Part shown: positions 43,571 through 51,722 of the stretch, one piece after another
Layout: every line of letters starts with the position of its first letter
How positions within the stretch are numbered: position 1 is the first letter of the stretch
Assembly: GCF_012932215.1 (NCBI RefSeq)
Contig: NZ_CP048788.1
Span: 3,286,001-3,350,000 of the forward strand
DNA from: Roseobacter ponti
Lineage (GTDB): Bacteria; Pseudomonadota; Alphaproteobacteria; Rhodobacterales; Rhodobacteraceae
Direction: 5' to 3'
DNA: 64,000 nucleotides
Translations under genes and position numbers: made by a program
Notes under the pieces: generated by a model
What the model was told of the DNA's origin: nothing
What the model saw: the letters and a program-made list of their open reading frames with translations, nothing else
Database searches by the model: none

Positions 43571-44286
43571 GCATTGACCAGGTCAGCCTGCGCTATCCCG
43601 GTGCAGACCAGCCGATCCTGCAGGACTTTTCACTGACCGTGGAGCGTGGCGCCTTTGTTGCGATCGTCGGTGGCTCCGGTGTTGGCAAATCCACTCTGCT
43701 GCGCGCGATAGCGGGGCTTTTGCAGCCTGATCAGGGCGAGGTGACACTCGACAGCGCCGAACGTCCGGGCCAGCGCCGGCGCGCCATTGTGTTCCAGGAC
43801 GGGCGCCTGATGCCCTGGCGGACACTACGGTCCAATGTGGAATACGGACTTGAGGGGCTGTCCCTGCCCGCGGGTGAGCGCACGGCGCGCATCGAAGAGG
43901 TGCTGCGGCTGACCGGGCTCGAGGAGCTTGGCGACCGATACCCCCATCAGCTCTCCGGCGGACAGGTTCAGCGCGGCGGCATTGCCAGGGCGCTGGCCGT
44001 GAAACCAGATGTGTTGCTGATGGATGAGCCCTTTTCTGCTGTAGACGCACTGACCCGGTCGTCGCTGCAGGACGAACTGACCCAGATCTGGCAGGCCAGC
44101 GGTGCGGCGGTGATTTTCGTGACGCATGACATTGCTGAGGCCGCCTTTCTGGCCGACCGGGTTGTGGTGCTGTCCGGTCAGCCCGCCGGAATTGCCTTTG
44201 ACGAACCGGTGCCGGTCGAACGGCCCCGCAAACGCGAAACAAGCGAGCTGGGCCGGTTCTCAGACGCGGTCGCGGCGGCGCTCTGA
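43555..44286 (+). CDS. TauB/SsuB-like ABC transporter ATPase
   Basis: The 243-residue ATPase has Walker A GGSGVGKST (39-47), Q-loop VFQDGRLMPWRT, signature LSGGQVQRGGIARAL and Walker B VLLMDEPFSAVD with the H-loop THDIAEAAFLADR. The size and the VFQDxxLMPWRT motif match TauB/SsuB/NrtD. It is the third gene of the operon and converges directly on gntK without a gap. Confidence 0.95.
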   Translation: MAPVLSIDQVSLRYPGADQPILQDFSLTVERGAFVAIVGGSGVGKSTLLRAIAGLLQPDQGEVTLDSAERPGQRRRAIVFQDGRLMPWRTLRSNVEYGLEGLSLPAGERTARIEEVLRLTGLEELGDRYPHQLSGGQVQRGGIARALAVKPDVLLMDEPFSAVDALTRSSLQDELTQIWQASGAAVIFVTHDIAEAAFLADRVVVLSGQPAGIAFDEPVPVERPRKRETSELGRFSDAVAAAL

Positions 44287-44802
44287 TCAGGCGCGGCCAT
44301 CGCCCCTGAGATCCTGCGTCTGCCGGACGAGATACTGCACAACCTGCGCTTCGGACCGATCGATATCGACAGTGATACAGGTTTCATCGGGTCCGGGCGG
44401 CTCGAGGGCCGCAAACTGGCTGTCAAGCAGTGTCAGAGGCATAAAATGGCCCTCCCGCGCGCCCATCCGGCCGGCAATAAGATCACGGCTGCCCGACAGG
44501 TGCAGGAAGATGACATCACCGCCTGCACCCTCGCGGATCAGATCACGATAGCGCCGGCGCAGGGCAGAACATCCGATCACCACGTCACCTCCGGCCTGCC
44601 CGAGTGCAGCGGCAACAGCCGCAAGCCAGGGGCCACGATCACTGTCATCCAGAGGTTCTCCGCGGGACATCTTGGCGACATTCTCAGGCGGATGCAGATC
44701 GTCGCCATCGATAAACTGTGCCCCGATGGCTTTTGCAAATCCGGTGCCGACAGAGGTCTTGCCGCAGCCCGAGACCCCCATCACCACGTAGCGCTGCATC
44801 AA
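44287..44802 (-). CDS. gntK: Gluconokinase
   Basis: The 171-residue enzyme has P-loop GVSGCGKTS (9-17), IDGDDLHPPENVAKMSRGEPLDDSDRGPWLA, GCSALRRRYRDLIR and HFMPLTLLDSQFAALEPP, all typical of GntK. It phosphorylates gluconate to 6-phosphogluconate with ATP. Its ATG overlaps the stop of the gluconate 5-dehydrogenase gene by 4 bases, so the two are co-translated. The product feeds 6-phosphogluconate dehydrogenase at 46.8 kb. Confidence 0.95.
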   Translation of the reverse strand: MMQRYVVMGVSGCGKTSVGTGFAKAIGAQFIDGDDLHPPENVAKMSRGEPLDDSDRGPWLAAVAAALGQAGGDVVIGCSALRRRYRDLIREGAGGDVIFLHLSGSRDLIAGRMGAREGHFMPLTLLDSQFAALEPPGPDETCITVDIDRSEAQVVQYLVRQTQDLRGDGRA

Positions 44803-45557
44803 AGTGATGCCGTTATGCCGCCGTCCACGAAGACGGTTGTGCCGTTCACGAAGGACGATGCCCCCGACGCGAGGAATATACAGGTGCCGACAAGCTCATC
44901 AACATTGCCCCAGCGCCCGGCGGGCGTGCGTTTTTCGAGCCAGGCGGAAAACTCAGGATCAGCGACCAGAGCGGCGTTGAGCGGCGTGTCGAAATACCCC
45001 GGCGCCAGACCGTTACACTGCAACCCGTATTTGGCCCAGTCAGTGGCCATGCCTTTGGTGAGGTTAGCCACCGCCCCTTTGGTCATTGTATAGGGCGCGA
45101 TACCAGGACGCGCGAGTGCCGTCTGTACCGAGGCGATGTTGACGATCTTGCCCGCGCCACGCCGGATCATATGACGTGCACAGGCCTGACCCACATGAAA
45201 AACGCTGGCGATATTCGTCTGCATCAGCCGGTCAAAGGCATCGGCCGGGAAATCCTCCAGCGGTGTGCGGTGCTGCATGCCCGCGTTGTTTACGAGGATA
45301 TCGATCGCGCCGGTTTCCTCCTCGAAACCATCCACTGCCGTACGGACGGCGTCGTGATCCGTAACATCGAACGGCAGCAGATGAGGGTTGCCACCCAAAT
45401 CCTCAGCCGCAACACCGAGCTTGTCCGCATCGCGACCATTGAGAACGATTTCTGCACCTGCTTCCTGCAACCCTTTTGCGAGGGCAAAACCGATCCCCTG
45501 AGAGGATCCGGTGATCAGTGCGCGCTTACCGGAAAGGTCGAATAGGGACAGGCTCAT
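44799..45557 (-). CDS. Gluconate 5-dehydrogenase (SDR)
   Basis: The 252-residue SDR has the Rossmann motif TGSSQGIGFALAKGL, NNAG, the catalytic region NIASVQT...YTMTKGAVANLTKGMATDWAKYGLQCNGLAPGYFDT, and GRWGNVDELVGTCIFLASGASSFVNGTTVFVDGGITA. The pattern matches 5-keto-D-gluconate 5-reductase/gluconate 5-dehydrogenases (IdnO/Gno). The ATG at 45557 gives a normal N-terminus. The role is 5-ketogluconate to gluconate. It pairs with gntK and lies divergent to L-idonate 5-dehydrogenase, with a LacI-type operator between them. Confidence 0.9.
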   Translation of the reverse strand: MSLSLFDLSGKRALITGSSQGIGFALAKGLQEAGAEIVLNGRDADKLGVAAEDLGGNPHLLPFDVTDHDAVRTAVDGFEEETGAIDILVNNAGMQHRTPLEDFPADAFDRLMQTNIASVFHVGQACARHMIRRGAGKIVNIASVQTALARPGIAPYTMTKGAVANLTKGMATDWAKYGLQCNGLAPGYFDTPLNAALVADPEFSAWLEKRTPAGRWGNVDELVGTCIFLASGASSFVNGTTVFVDGGITASL

Positions 45558-45599
45558 GAGGGGGCTCTTTCTGCTCGACTTCGGCACTTCGTTCATTTT

Positions 45600-45615
45600 A
45601 TGTTATCGTTAACAC
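45600..45615. promoter_or_regulatory. LacI-family (GntR/IdnR-like) operator
   Basis: TGTTATCGTTAACA (45601-45614) is a near-perfect palindrome with TGTTA and TAACA arms, matching the form of E. coli GntR/IdnR operators (TGTTA-N4-TAACA). It lies in the 103-base gap between the divergent gluconate 5-dehydrogenase and idonate dehydrogenase genes, so one bound repressor could control both. The regulator gene itself is not in the window. Confidence 0.75.
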
Positions 45616-45660
45616 GGCTTGTCAAGTTTGCGGCGGGCGGTGCTGCGGGGGAGGTATCTG

Positions 45661-46692
45661 ATGAAATCGGTCGTCATTCATGCGCCGCGCGATCTGCGCA
45701 TCGAAGAGCGCGAGGCCGCATCTCCGGGCCCCGGCGAAGTTGGGATCACAGTGGCCGCGGGCGGGATCTGCGGCTCTGATCTGCACTACTATAATCATGG
45801 TGGTTTCGGCAGCATCAGGCTGCGGGAGCCGATGGTGCTGGGCCACGAGGTTTCGGGATTTATCTCCGCGCTGGGAGCAGGCGTCGAGGGGCTTTCGACC
45901 GGCGATCTGGTCGCGGTCTCGCCGTCGCGGCCCTGCCATACGTGTACGTATTGCCAGAAGGGTCAGCACAATCACTGCCTGAACATGCGGTTTTACGGAT
46001 CCGCAATGCCTTTCCCGCACATCCAGGGCGCGTTTCAGCAGCAGCTTGTCGTTGACCCGCGCCAGTGTGCGCCAGCCGGAGATCTGAGCCCGGGCGAGGC
46101 CGCAATGGCAGAGCCCCTTGCGGTCTGCCTGCACGGTGCACGCCAGGCCGGAGAGCTTTTGGGCAAACGCGTGCTGGTCACCGGCTGCGGTCCCATCGGG
46201 TTGCTTTGCATCCTTGCTGCACGGCGCGCAGGTGCTGCGGAAATTGTCGCCACGGACCTGACCGGATTTACCCTGCAGATGGCGCGTGAGAACGGTGCGG
46301 ACAGGGTGATCAATACCGGAGACACGCCAGACGCGCTCAGTGCCTATGAGGCGGATAAGGGATATTTCGACGTGCTCTTTGAGTGCACGGGTGTCGCCCG
46401 TGCGCTCGCCGGGGGCATCGCTGCCCTGCGCCCGCGCGGCGTGATCGTTCAGCTCGGCCTGGGCGGTGACATGACGCTGCCTGTACAGGCGCTGACCGCA
46501 AAAGAGCTGCAGCTGCGCGGCTCGTTCCGCTTTCACGAAGAGTTCGTCACCGGGGTTGAGCTGATGCGCAAGGGGCTGATCGATGTCAGACCACTGATCA
46601 CCCAGACCCTTGGTGTGGACGAGGCGGTAAAGGCCTTTGATCTTGCCAGTGACCGGTCGCAGGCTATGAAGGCCCAGATCTCATTTGTGTGA
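45661..46692 (+). CDS. idnD: L-idonate 5-dehydrogenase (zinc MDR)
   Basis: The 343-residue protein is a zinc alcohol dehydrogenase of the sorbitol/idonate branch. It has catalytic zinc ligands in ICGSDLHYYNHGG and GHEVSG, a structural zinc lobe CHTCTYCQKGQHNHC, and a NAD-binding LVTGCGPIGLLCILAARRAGA. HYYNHGGFG(S/A)IRLREPMVLGHE is characteristic of L-idonate 5-dehydrogenases. The ATG at 45661 follows GGGGGAGG, while the in-frame codons upstream fall in the operator region. It oxidises L-idonate to 5-ketogluconate, feeding the divergently encoded gluconate 5-dehydrogenase. Confidence 0.9.
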   Translation: MKSVVIHAPRDLRIEEREAASPGPGEVGITVAAGGICGSDLHYYNHGGFGSIRLREPMVLGHEVSGFISALGAGVEGLSTGDLVAVSPSRPCHTCTYCQKGQHNHCLNMRFYGSAMPFPHIQGAFQQQLVVDPRQCAPAGDLSPGEAAMAEPLAVCLHGARQAGELLGKRVLVTGCGPIGLLCILAARRAGAAEIVATDLTGFTLQMARENGADRVINTGDTPDALSAYEADKGYFDVLFECTGVARALAGGIAALRPRGVIVQLGLGGDMTLPVQALTAKELQLRGSFRFHEEFVTGVELMRKGLIDVRPLITQTLGVDEAVKAFDLASDRSQAMKAQISFV

Positions 46693-46818
46693 CAGCTTTG
46701 CGTCAGACCGCCGATCGTCTCTTTCCCTTCGCGGCAGGCTGACTGATAGTGCGCCCGGGCGAGGACTGATCGGAGTGTTCCGGGTCCGCGGCCCTTTATA
46801 GACAGGAGTTTGTTTTCC

Positions 46819-48219
46819 ATGAGCAGCGACATCGGCCTTATTGGCCTTGGCACGATGGGGGCCGCACTGGCGCTCAATATCGCCGAAAAGGGGTTCGACA
46901 TCGCGGTGTGGAACCGGACCACAAGCGTCACACATGATTTTGCGAAGGGTGCCGGTGACCTCGCCTCAAGAATTACATCCACCGAAAGCCTTGAAGGTCT
47001 GGTTGCAGCGCTTTCTGAGCCGCGCGCGATTATCCTGATGGTGCCGGCAGGAGACGCGGTTGATGCACAGATCGAAGCCCTGCGTCCACTGATGGGCCCG
47101 GACGATCTGATCATCGACGCGGGTAATGCGAACTTTCATGACACCAACCGGCGGGCCCGCGAGGCGACCGGGCCGTTTCTGGGCATCGGAGTGTCGGGTG
47201 GTGAGGAAGGCGCGCGCCACGGGCCGTCGATCATGGGCGGTGGCAATCGCGCGCACTGGGACAGGGTTGCGCATATTCTTGAGGCGATCAGCGCAAAATA
47301 CGAGGGCACACCCTGTGCCACCTGGATGGGCGAAGAGGGTGCGGGGCATTTCGTGAAAGCCGTGCACAACGGGATTGAGTACGCCGACATGCAGATGATC
47401 GCTGAGGTGTATGGCATCCTGCGCGATGGGATGGGCATGCAGGCAGCGGAGATCGGTGCTGTGTTTGATCGCTGGAACGAGGGGCCGCTGCGGTCCTATC
47501 TGATCGAGATTTCCGGCAAAGTGGCGGGCGCGCACGATACGGTAACGAATGGTCCGCTGCTTGATGTGATCGTGGATGCCGCCGGCCAGAAGGGCACCGG
47601 TCGCTGGACGGTAATCGAAGCGCAGCATCTCGCGGCACCAATTCCGGCAATCGAGGCGGCCGTTGTGGCGCGCAATCTCTCCTCGCAGCGGGACGCGCGG
47701 GCAGCGGGTGAGGCGCTATTCGGGGCTGCACCGAAAGAGCTGCCTGCGGGCGCTCTGTCTGAAACCGTCCTGGAGCAGGCCATGATCGCTGGCAAAATTC
47801 TTTGCTACGCCCAGGGGTTTGCGATGATCTCCGCGGCTTCGGATGCTTTTGGCTGGGCATTGCCTCTGCCTGATATTGCGCGGGTCTGGCGCGAGGGCTG
47901 CATCATCCGCTCAGACATGCTGAATGATATGGCCGCCGCGCTGACGGACGATCCGGACCGCAATCTGATGCTGGCACCGGATTTTGCCAACCTGCTTAAA
48001 CTGAACCACGACGGGCTGCGCGAAGTGGTGGCGCAGGGCGCGCTTTACGGTCTGCCGGTGCCCGCGCTGAGCTCGGGTCTGGCCTATTTCGACGCCATGC
48101 GCACGCATCGCGGCACCGCCAATATGATCCAGGGACAGCGTGATTTCTTTGGCCTGCATGGATTTGCGCGCCTTGACGATGGCAGTACCGGACAGCACGG
48201 GCCCTGGGCGCAGGGCTGA
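46819..48219 (+). CDS. gnd: 6-phosphogluconate dehydrogenase, decarboxylating
   Basis: The 466-residue enzyme has GLGTMGAALALN (NADP site), the substrate/catalytic region IDAGNANFHDTNRR, GVSGGEEGARHGPSIMGGG and HFVKAVHNGIEYADMQMIAE with the catalytic Lys/Glu. The C-terminal tail GTANMIQGQRDFFGLHGFAR contacts phosphate in the dimer partner. It makes ribulose 5-phosphate, CO2 and NADPH. The start at 46819 is taken as the first ATG, and CAGGAG lies 10 bases upstream. It follows idnD by 126 bases. The short hydrophobic exporter gene begins 3 bases after it. Confidence 0.95.
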   Translation: MSSDIGLIGLGTMGAALALNIAEKGFDIAVWNRTTSVTHDFAKGAGDLASRITSTESLEGLVAALSEPRAIILMVPAGDAVDAQIEALRPLMGPDDLIIDAGNANFHDTNRRAREATGPFLGIGVSGGEEGARHGPSIMGGGNRAHWDRVAHILEAISAKYEGTPCATWMGEEGAGHFVKAVHNGIEYADMQMIAEVYGILRDGMGMQAAEIGAVFDRWNEGPLRSYLIEISGKVAGAHDTVTNGPLLDVIVDAAGQKGTGRWTVIEAQHLAAPIPAIEAAVVARNLSSQRDARAAGEALFGAAPKELPAGALSETVLEQAMIAGKILCYAQGFAMISAASDAFGWALPLPDIARVWREGCIIRSDMLNDMAAALTDDPDRNLMLAPDFANLLKLNHDGLREVVAQGALYGLPVPALSSGLAYFDAMRTHRGTANMIQGQRDFFGLHGFARLDDGSTGQHGPWAQG

Positions 48220-48222
48220 CAC

Positions 48223-48981
48223 ATGATCCCGGTGGATATGCTGCCCCTGATCGCGGTTGCGAGTGCTGCTTTTCTGATTGCAGGCACGGTGAAGGGCATC
48301 GCGGGGATCGGGCTGCCCACCGCTGCGATTGCGCTGATGACGCTCTTTACGGATCCTCGCACAGCGATCGCGCTGGTGCTGTTCCCGATGATCGGCTCTA
48401 ACGCCTGGCAGCTCTGGCGGGAGGGTGAAATCATCCGCACCGCAAAACGCTACTGGTTGTTTTCACTGGTTCTTTTCGCGGGTGTGACAATCACTGCCTT
48501 CTCCACCCGGGATGCCGGTGACCGGTTTCTGCTGGTGGCACTGGGCGTGGTGATCCTGATTTTCGTGGCTGTCAGCTGGAAAAAACTGGTGCCACCGGTA
48601 CCGGATAAATATGATACCGCGGCCCAGATCGGGTTTGGTGTTTTTGCAGGGTTCATCGGCGGTATGACCGCGGCGTGGGGCCCGCCGATGGCGATGTATC
48701 TGGCCACCCGCGGCGTTCAGAAAGACGAGTTTGTGCGCGCCACGGGCTTCATGATTTTCGTCGGCAGCCTGCCGCTTTGTTATGCTTACGCACGGCTCGG
48801 GTTTCTGACCGGGCCTTTAAGCGGCGTGTCGATTGCGATGCTGATCCCGGCCATCGCCGGATTCTCACTGGGCGAAATTCTGCGCCGCAGGCTCTCGGTC
48901 GAAGGGTTCCGCAATGCGATCCTTATCGTATTTGTGTTTCTCGGGCTCAACCTGATCCGCCGCGCGATCTGGTACGGTTAA
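48223..48981 (+). CDS. TauE/SafE-family sulfite/organic-anion exporter
   Basis: The 252-residue membrane protein has about eight spans in two TauE repeats, with G-rich ends GTVKGIAGIGLPTAAIALMTLF and FAGFIGGMTAAWGPPMAMYLATRG. The family exports sulfite, sulfoacetate or carboxylates, often formed during organosulfur catabolism. It follows gnd by 3 bases and has its own ATG, so it is likely co-expressed. Its substrate here is unknown. Since no sulfonate gene is next to it, a sugar-acid link is also possible. Confidence 0.88.
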   Translation: MIPVDMLPLIAVASAAFLIAGTVKGIAGIGLPTAAIALMTLFTDPRTAIALVLFPMIGSNAWQLWREGEIIRTAKRYWLFSLVLFAGVTITAFSTRDAGDRFLLVALGVVILIFVAVSWKKLVPPVPDKYDTAAQIGFGVFAGFIGGMTAAWGPPMAMYLATRGVQKDEFVRATGFMIFVGSLPLCYAYARLGFLTGPLSGVSIAMLIPAIAGFSLGEILRRRLSVEGFRNAILIVFVFLGLNLIRRAIWYG

Positions 48982-48987
48982 GCCCGC

Positions 48988-50133
48988 TCAGAAACAGGAG
49001 TCCAGCAGTTTCCGGGTATTGCCGCGCTTCATCTCGACCGGATTGCCGCCCGTGCTTGGATCCTTCAGCGCCGCCTCGACCAGGGCGTCAAGATCCGGAT
49101 CCGTCACCCCCAGCGCGGTCAGGTTTTCCGGAATGCCCAGCCGTGCATTCAGATCGCCCACAAAGGCGCAAAACCCGTCAAAGCCGCCCGTTATGCTCAG
49201 ATAGTTCGCTGCACGTGCCAGATGGCGGCGCACCTTCGGCCTGTTGAACTGCAGTACCGGCAGCATCACCACCGCATTGGTTGTGCCGTGATGGGTATGG
49301 TGCACCGCGCCGATCGGGTGGCTGAGCGCATGGATCGCGCCGAGCCCTTTCTGAAAGGCGGTGGCCCCCATGGCGGCGGCAGACATCATATGGCTGCGTG
49401 CCTCAATGTTCCCGCCATCCTCAAATGCCGTGATCAGGTTGTCTTTCACAAGCCGCATGCCTTCGAGGGCGATGCCGTGCGACATCGGGTGGTAGTGCGG
49501 CGAGCAGTATGCCTCAAGACAATGCGCAAATGCATCCATGCCGGTCCCCGCGGTGATCGCCGGCGGCATGCCCACCGTCAGTTCCGGGTCGCAGATCACG
49601 ACGGCTGGCAGCATTCTGGGGTGGAAGATAATCTTCTTTTCCCGGGTTTCCGGATTGGTGATCACACTTGCGCGGCCCACTTCAGAGCCGGTGCCGGCGG
49701 TTGTCGGCACTGCCACGACCGGTGCGATGGCATCCGCATCTGCACGGGTCCACCAGTCGCCGACATCCTCGAAATCCCACAAGGGGCGGGTTTGCCCGGC
49801 CATGAAGGCCACGGCTTTGCCGAGGTCAAGCCCCGAGCCACCGCCAAAGGCGATCACACCGTCAAAGCCGCCCTCCAGGTAGGCGCGCACCCCGGCCGCC
49901 ACATTCGCGCCAGTCGGATTTGGGTCGACCTCCGAGAAAACCGCGCGACCGAGGCCCTCTGCGTCCATCAGATCAAGGGTCTTTTGTGTGACCGGCAGTC
50001 CGGCAAGCCCTTTGTCCGTCACCAGCAGGGGCCGGGTGATACCTGCAGCCGCGCAGGCCGAGGCTATTTCGCTGATCCGGCCTGCGCCGAAGCGGATGCT
50101 GGTCGGATAGGACCAGGTTGCGTGCAGTGTCAT
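48988..50133 (-). CDS. Iron-containing alcohol dehydrogenase
   Basis: The 381-residue enzyme is a group III metal-dependent alcohol dehydrogenase. It has GGGSGLDLGKAVAFM and VPTTAGTGSEVGRASV for NAD(P), and metal ligands in DAFAHCLEAY...HYHPMSHGIALEGM and IHALSHPIGAVHHTHHGTTNAV (Asp and three His). It oxidises or reduces a primary alcohol or hydroxyacid. It lies 28 bases downstream of a glutamine-synthetase-like gene on the same strand, so both probably act in one pathway, perhaps of an amino-alcohol or glutamylated amine. Confidence 0.93.
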   Translation of the reverse strand: MTLHATWSYPTSIRFGAGRISEIASACAAAGITRPLLVTDKGLAGLPVTQKTLDLMDAEGLGRAVFSEVDPNPTGANVAAGVRAYLEGGFDGVIAFGGGSGLDLGKAVAFMAGQTRPLWDFEDVGDWWTRADADAIAPVVAVPTTAGTGSEVGRASVITNPETREKKIIFHPRMLPAVVICDPELTVGMPPAITAGTGMDAFAHCLEAYCSPHYHPMSHGIALEGMRLVKDNLITAFEDGGNIEARSHMMSAAAMGATAFQKGLGAIHALSHPIGAVHHTHHGTTNAVVMLPVLQFNRPKVRRHLARAANYLSITGGFDGFCAFVGDLNARLGIPENLTALGVTDPDLDALVEAALKDPSTGGNPVEMKRGNTRKLLDSCF

Positions 50134-50161
50134 GCTGTTTTTGTCTTTCTATTCGCGGCCT

Positions 50162-51526
50162 TCAGGCCCGTTCAAATCCACGCGCAATTTCCCAGTCGGT
50201 GACCGCGCGGTCAAATTCTTCGATTTCCCATTCAGCGGCCCGCGCATAATGGGTGATGACCTCTTCGCCCATCGCGTCTTTGAGCATCTCTGATCCCATC
50301 ATCCGGGTGCGTGCTTCGGCAAGATTGGCGGGGATGCTTTCCGCGTCGCCCGCATCATAGACGTCACCGGTGGTGGCAGGTGCCAGTGTCAGTTTGTCTT
50401 CAATGCCTTTCATGCCCGCCGCCAGCAACGCGGCCTGCGCCAAATAGGGGTTCAGATCGGATCCGCCGATGCGGCATTCGACGCGCACACCTTTTGTCCC
50501 CGCCCCGCACAGCCGGAAGCCCGCCGTGCGGTTGTCGACAGACCATACGGTTTTGGTGGGAGCAAAAGTCCCTTTGGCAAAGCGTTTGTAGCTGTTGATA
50601 TAAGGTGCCAGGAAATACGTGTAATCAGGCGCATAGGCGATGAGACCAGCCATATAGTGGCGCATCAGATCAGACATGCCCAGATCGTCCGACGGATCAC
50701 GGAACGCATTTTCACCGTCGGACCAGAGCGACTGGTGCACGTGGCTGGAACTGCCGACTTTATCCGCCGCCCATTTCGGCAGAAAGCTTGCGGCATGGCC
50801 GTGCTGCCAGGCGATTTCTTTCACCGCATGTTTGGCAATCGAGTGATGATCGGCACAGTCAAGCGCCGGCGCGTAGCGGATGTTCAGCTCTTCCTGCCCG
50901 GTCTCGGCTTCGCCCTTGGTATTTTCGACCGGAATGCCCATCGTATGGAGACCGTTGCGCAGCGGGCGCATCACATGCTCTTCCTTGGTGGTCTGGAAGA
51001 TGTGGTAATCCTCGTTGTAGCCGGAAATCGGCGTCAGATCGCGAAACCCCGTCCTGCGGATTTCTTCGAAGCTCTTCTCAAACAGGAAGAACTCCAGCTC
51101 CGTGGCCATCATCGCTGTGAGTCCCATCGCTTCCAGCCGCGCGACCTGTTTTTTCAGCACAGCACGCGGGCTGTGGGCCACCGGCGTTTCGCCGTCGTGC
51201 TCGCAGATGTCGCAAAGCACCATTGCCGTACCTTCGAGCCAGGGCACAGGCCGCAGCGTGCTCAGATCAGGGCGCAGCACATAATCGCCGTAGCCTTTCG
51301 ACCAGCTTGCCGAACTGTAGCCCTCAGGCGTAGCCATTTCCAGATCGGTGGCCAGCAGGTAGGTACAGCAATGGGTTTCTGCGTGCGAATGCTCAAGGAA
51401 GTTCGCTGCATGAAAGCGTTTGCCCATCAGCCGTCCCTGCATGTCCACACCGCATACGAGCACGGTATCGGTTGTTCCCTCGGCGACCTGCGTGCGCAGC
51501 GCGTCAAGTGTCAGGGGCGTCGTCAT
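50162..51526 (-). CDS. Glutamine synthetase-family gamma-glutamyl ligase
   Basis: The 454-residue protein has the GS catalytic core: MATELEFFLFE (metal ligands), SSHVHQSLW (His), NSYKRFAKGTFAPTKTVWSVDNRTAGFRLCG (ATP/ammonium region) and VECRIGGSDLNPYLAQAALLAAGM. It lacks the adenylylation-loop motif of GlnA and is closer to the PuuA/FluG-like branch that glutamylates amines. The ATG at 51526 is preferred over the upstream ATG at 51577. With the Fe-alcohol dehydrogenase it suggests catabolism of an amine that is first gamma-glutamylated. The amine is not known. Confidence 0.9.
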   Translation of the reverse strand: MTTPLTLDALRTQVAEGTTDTVLVCGVDMQGRLMGKRFHAANFLEHSHAETHCCTYLLATDLEMATPEGYSSASWSKGYGDYVLRPDLSTLRPVPWLEGTAMVLCDICEHDGETPVAHSPRAVLKKQVARLEAMGLTAMMATELEFFLFEKSFEEIRRTGFRDLTPISGYNEDYHIFQTTKEEHVMRPLRNGLHTMGIPVENTKGEAETGQEELNIRYAPALDCADHHSIAKHAVKEIAWQHGHAASFLPKWAADKVGSSSHVHQSLWSDGENAFRDPSDDLGMSDLMRHYMAGLIAYAPDYTYFLAPYINSYKRFAKGTFAPTKTVWSVDNRTAGFRLCGAGTKGVRVECRIGGSDLNPYLAQAALLAAGMKGIEDKLTLAPATTGDVYDAGDAESIPANLAEARTRMMGSEMLKDAMGEEVITHYARAAEWEIEEFDRAVTDWEIARGFERA

Positions 51527-51722
51527 ATCAGGCTCCAGTTGCTTTTCAGGTACGGACAGCGGGGCGTCCGGTTGCATGCCACCCCGCGGTACATGATCGC
51601 CACGTCACAGCGCAATGGTCAAGCAGATGTGCCGCATACACGGCCGGGTTCCGTGACAGGTTGCAATCACGCAGAAAAACGCCGCAGAATGCCACCATCC
51701 GTTCAGCCAGAGGGCAGCACTT

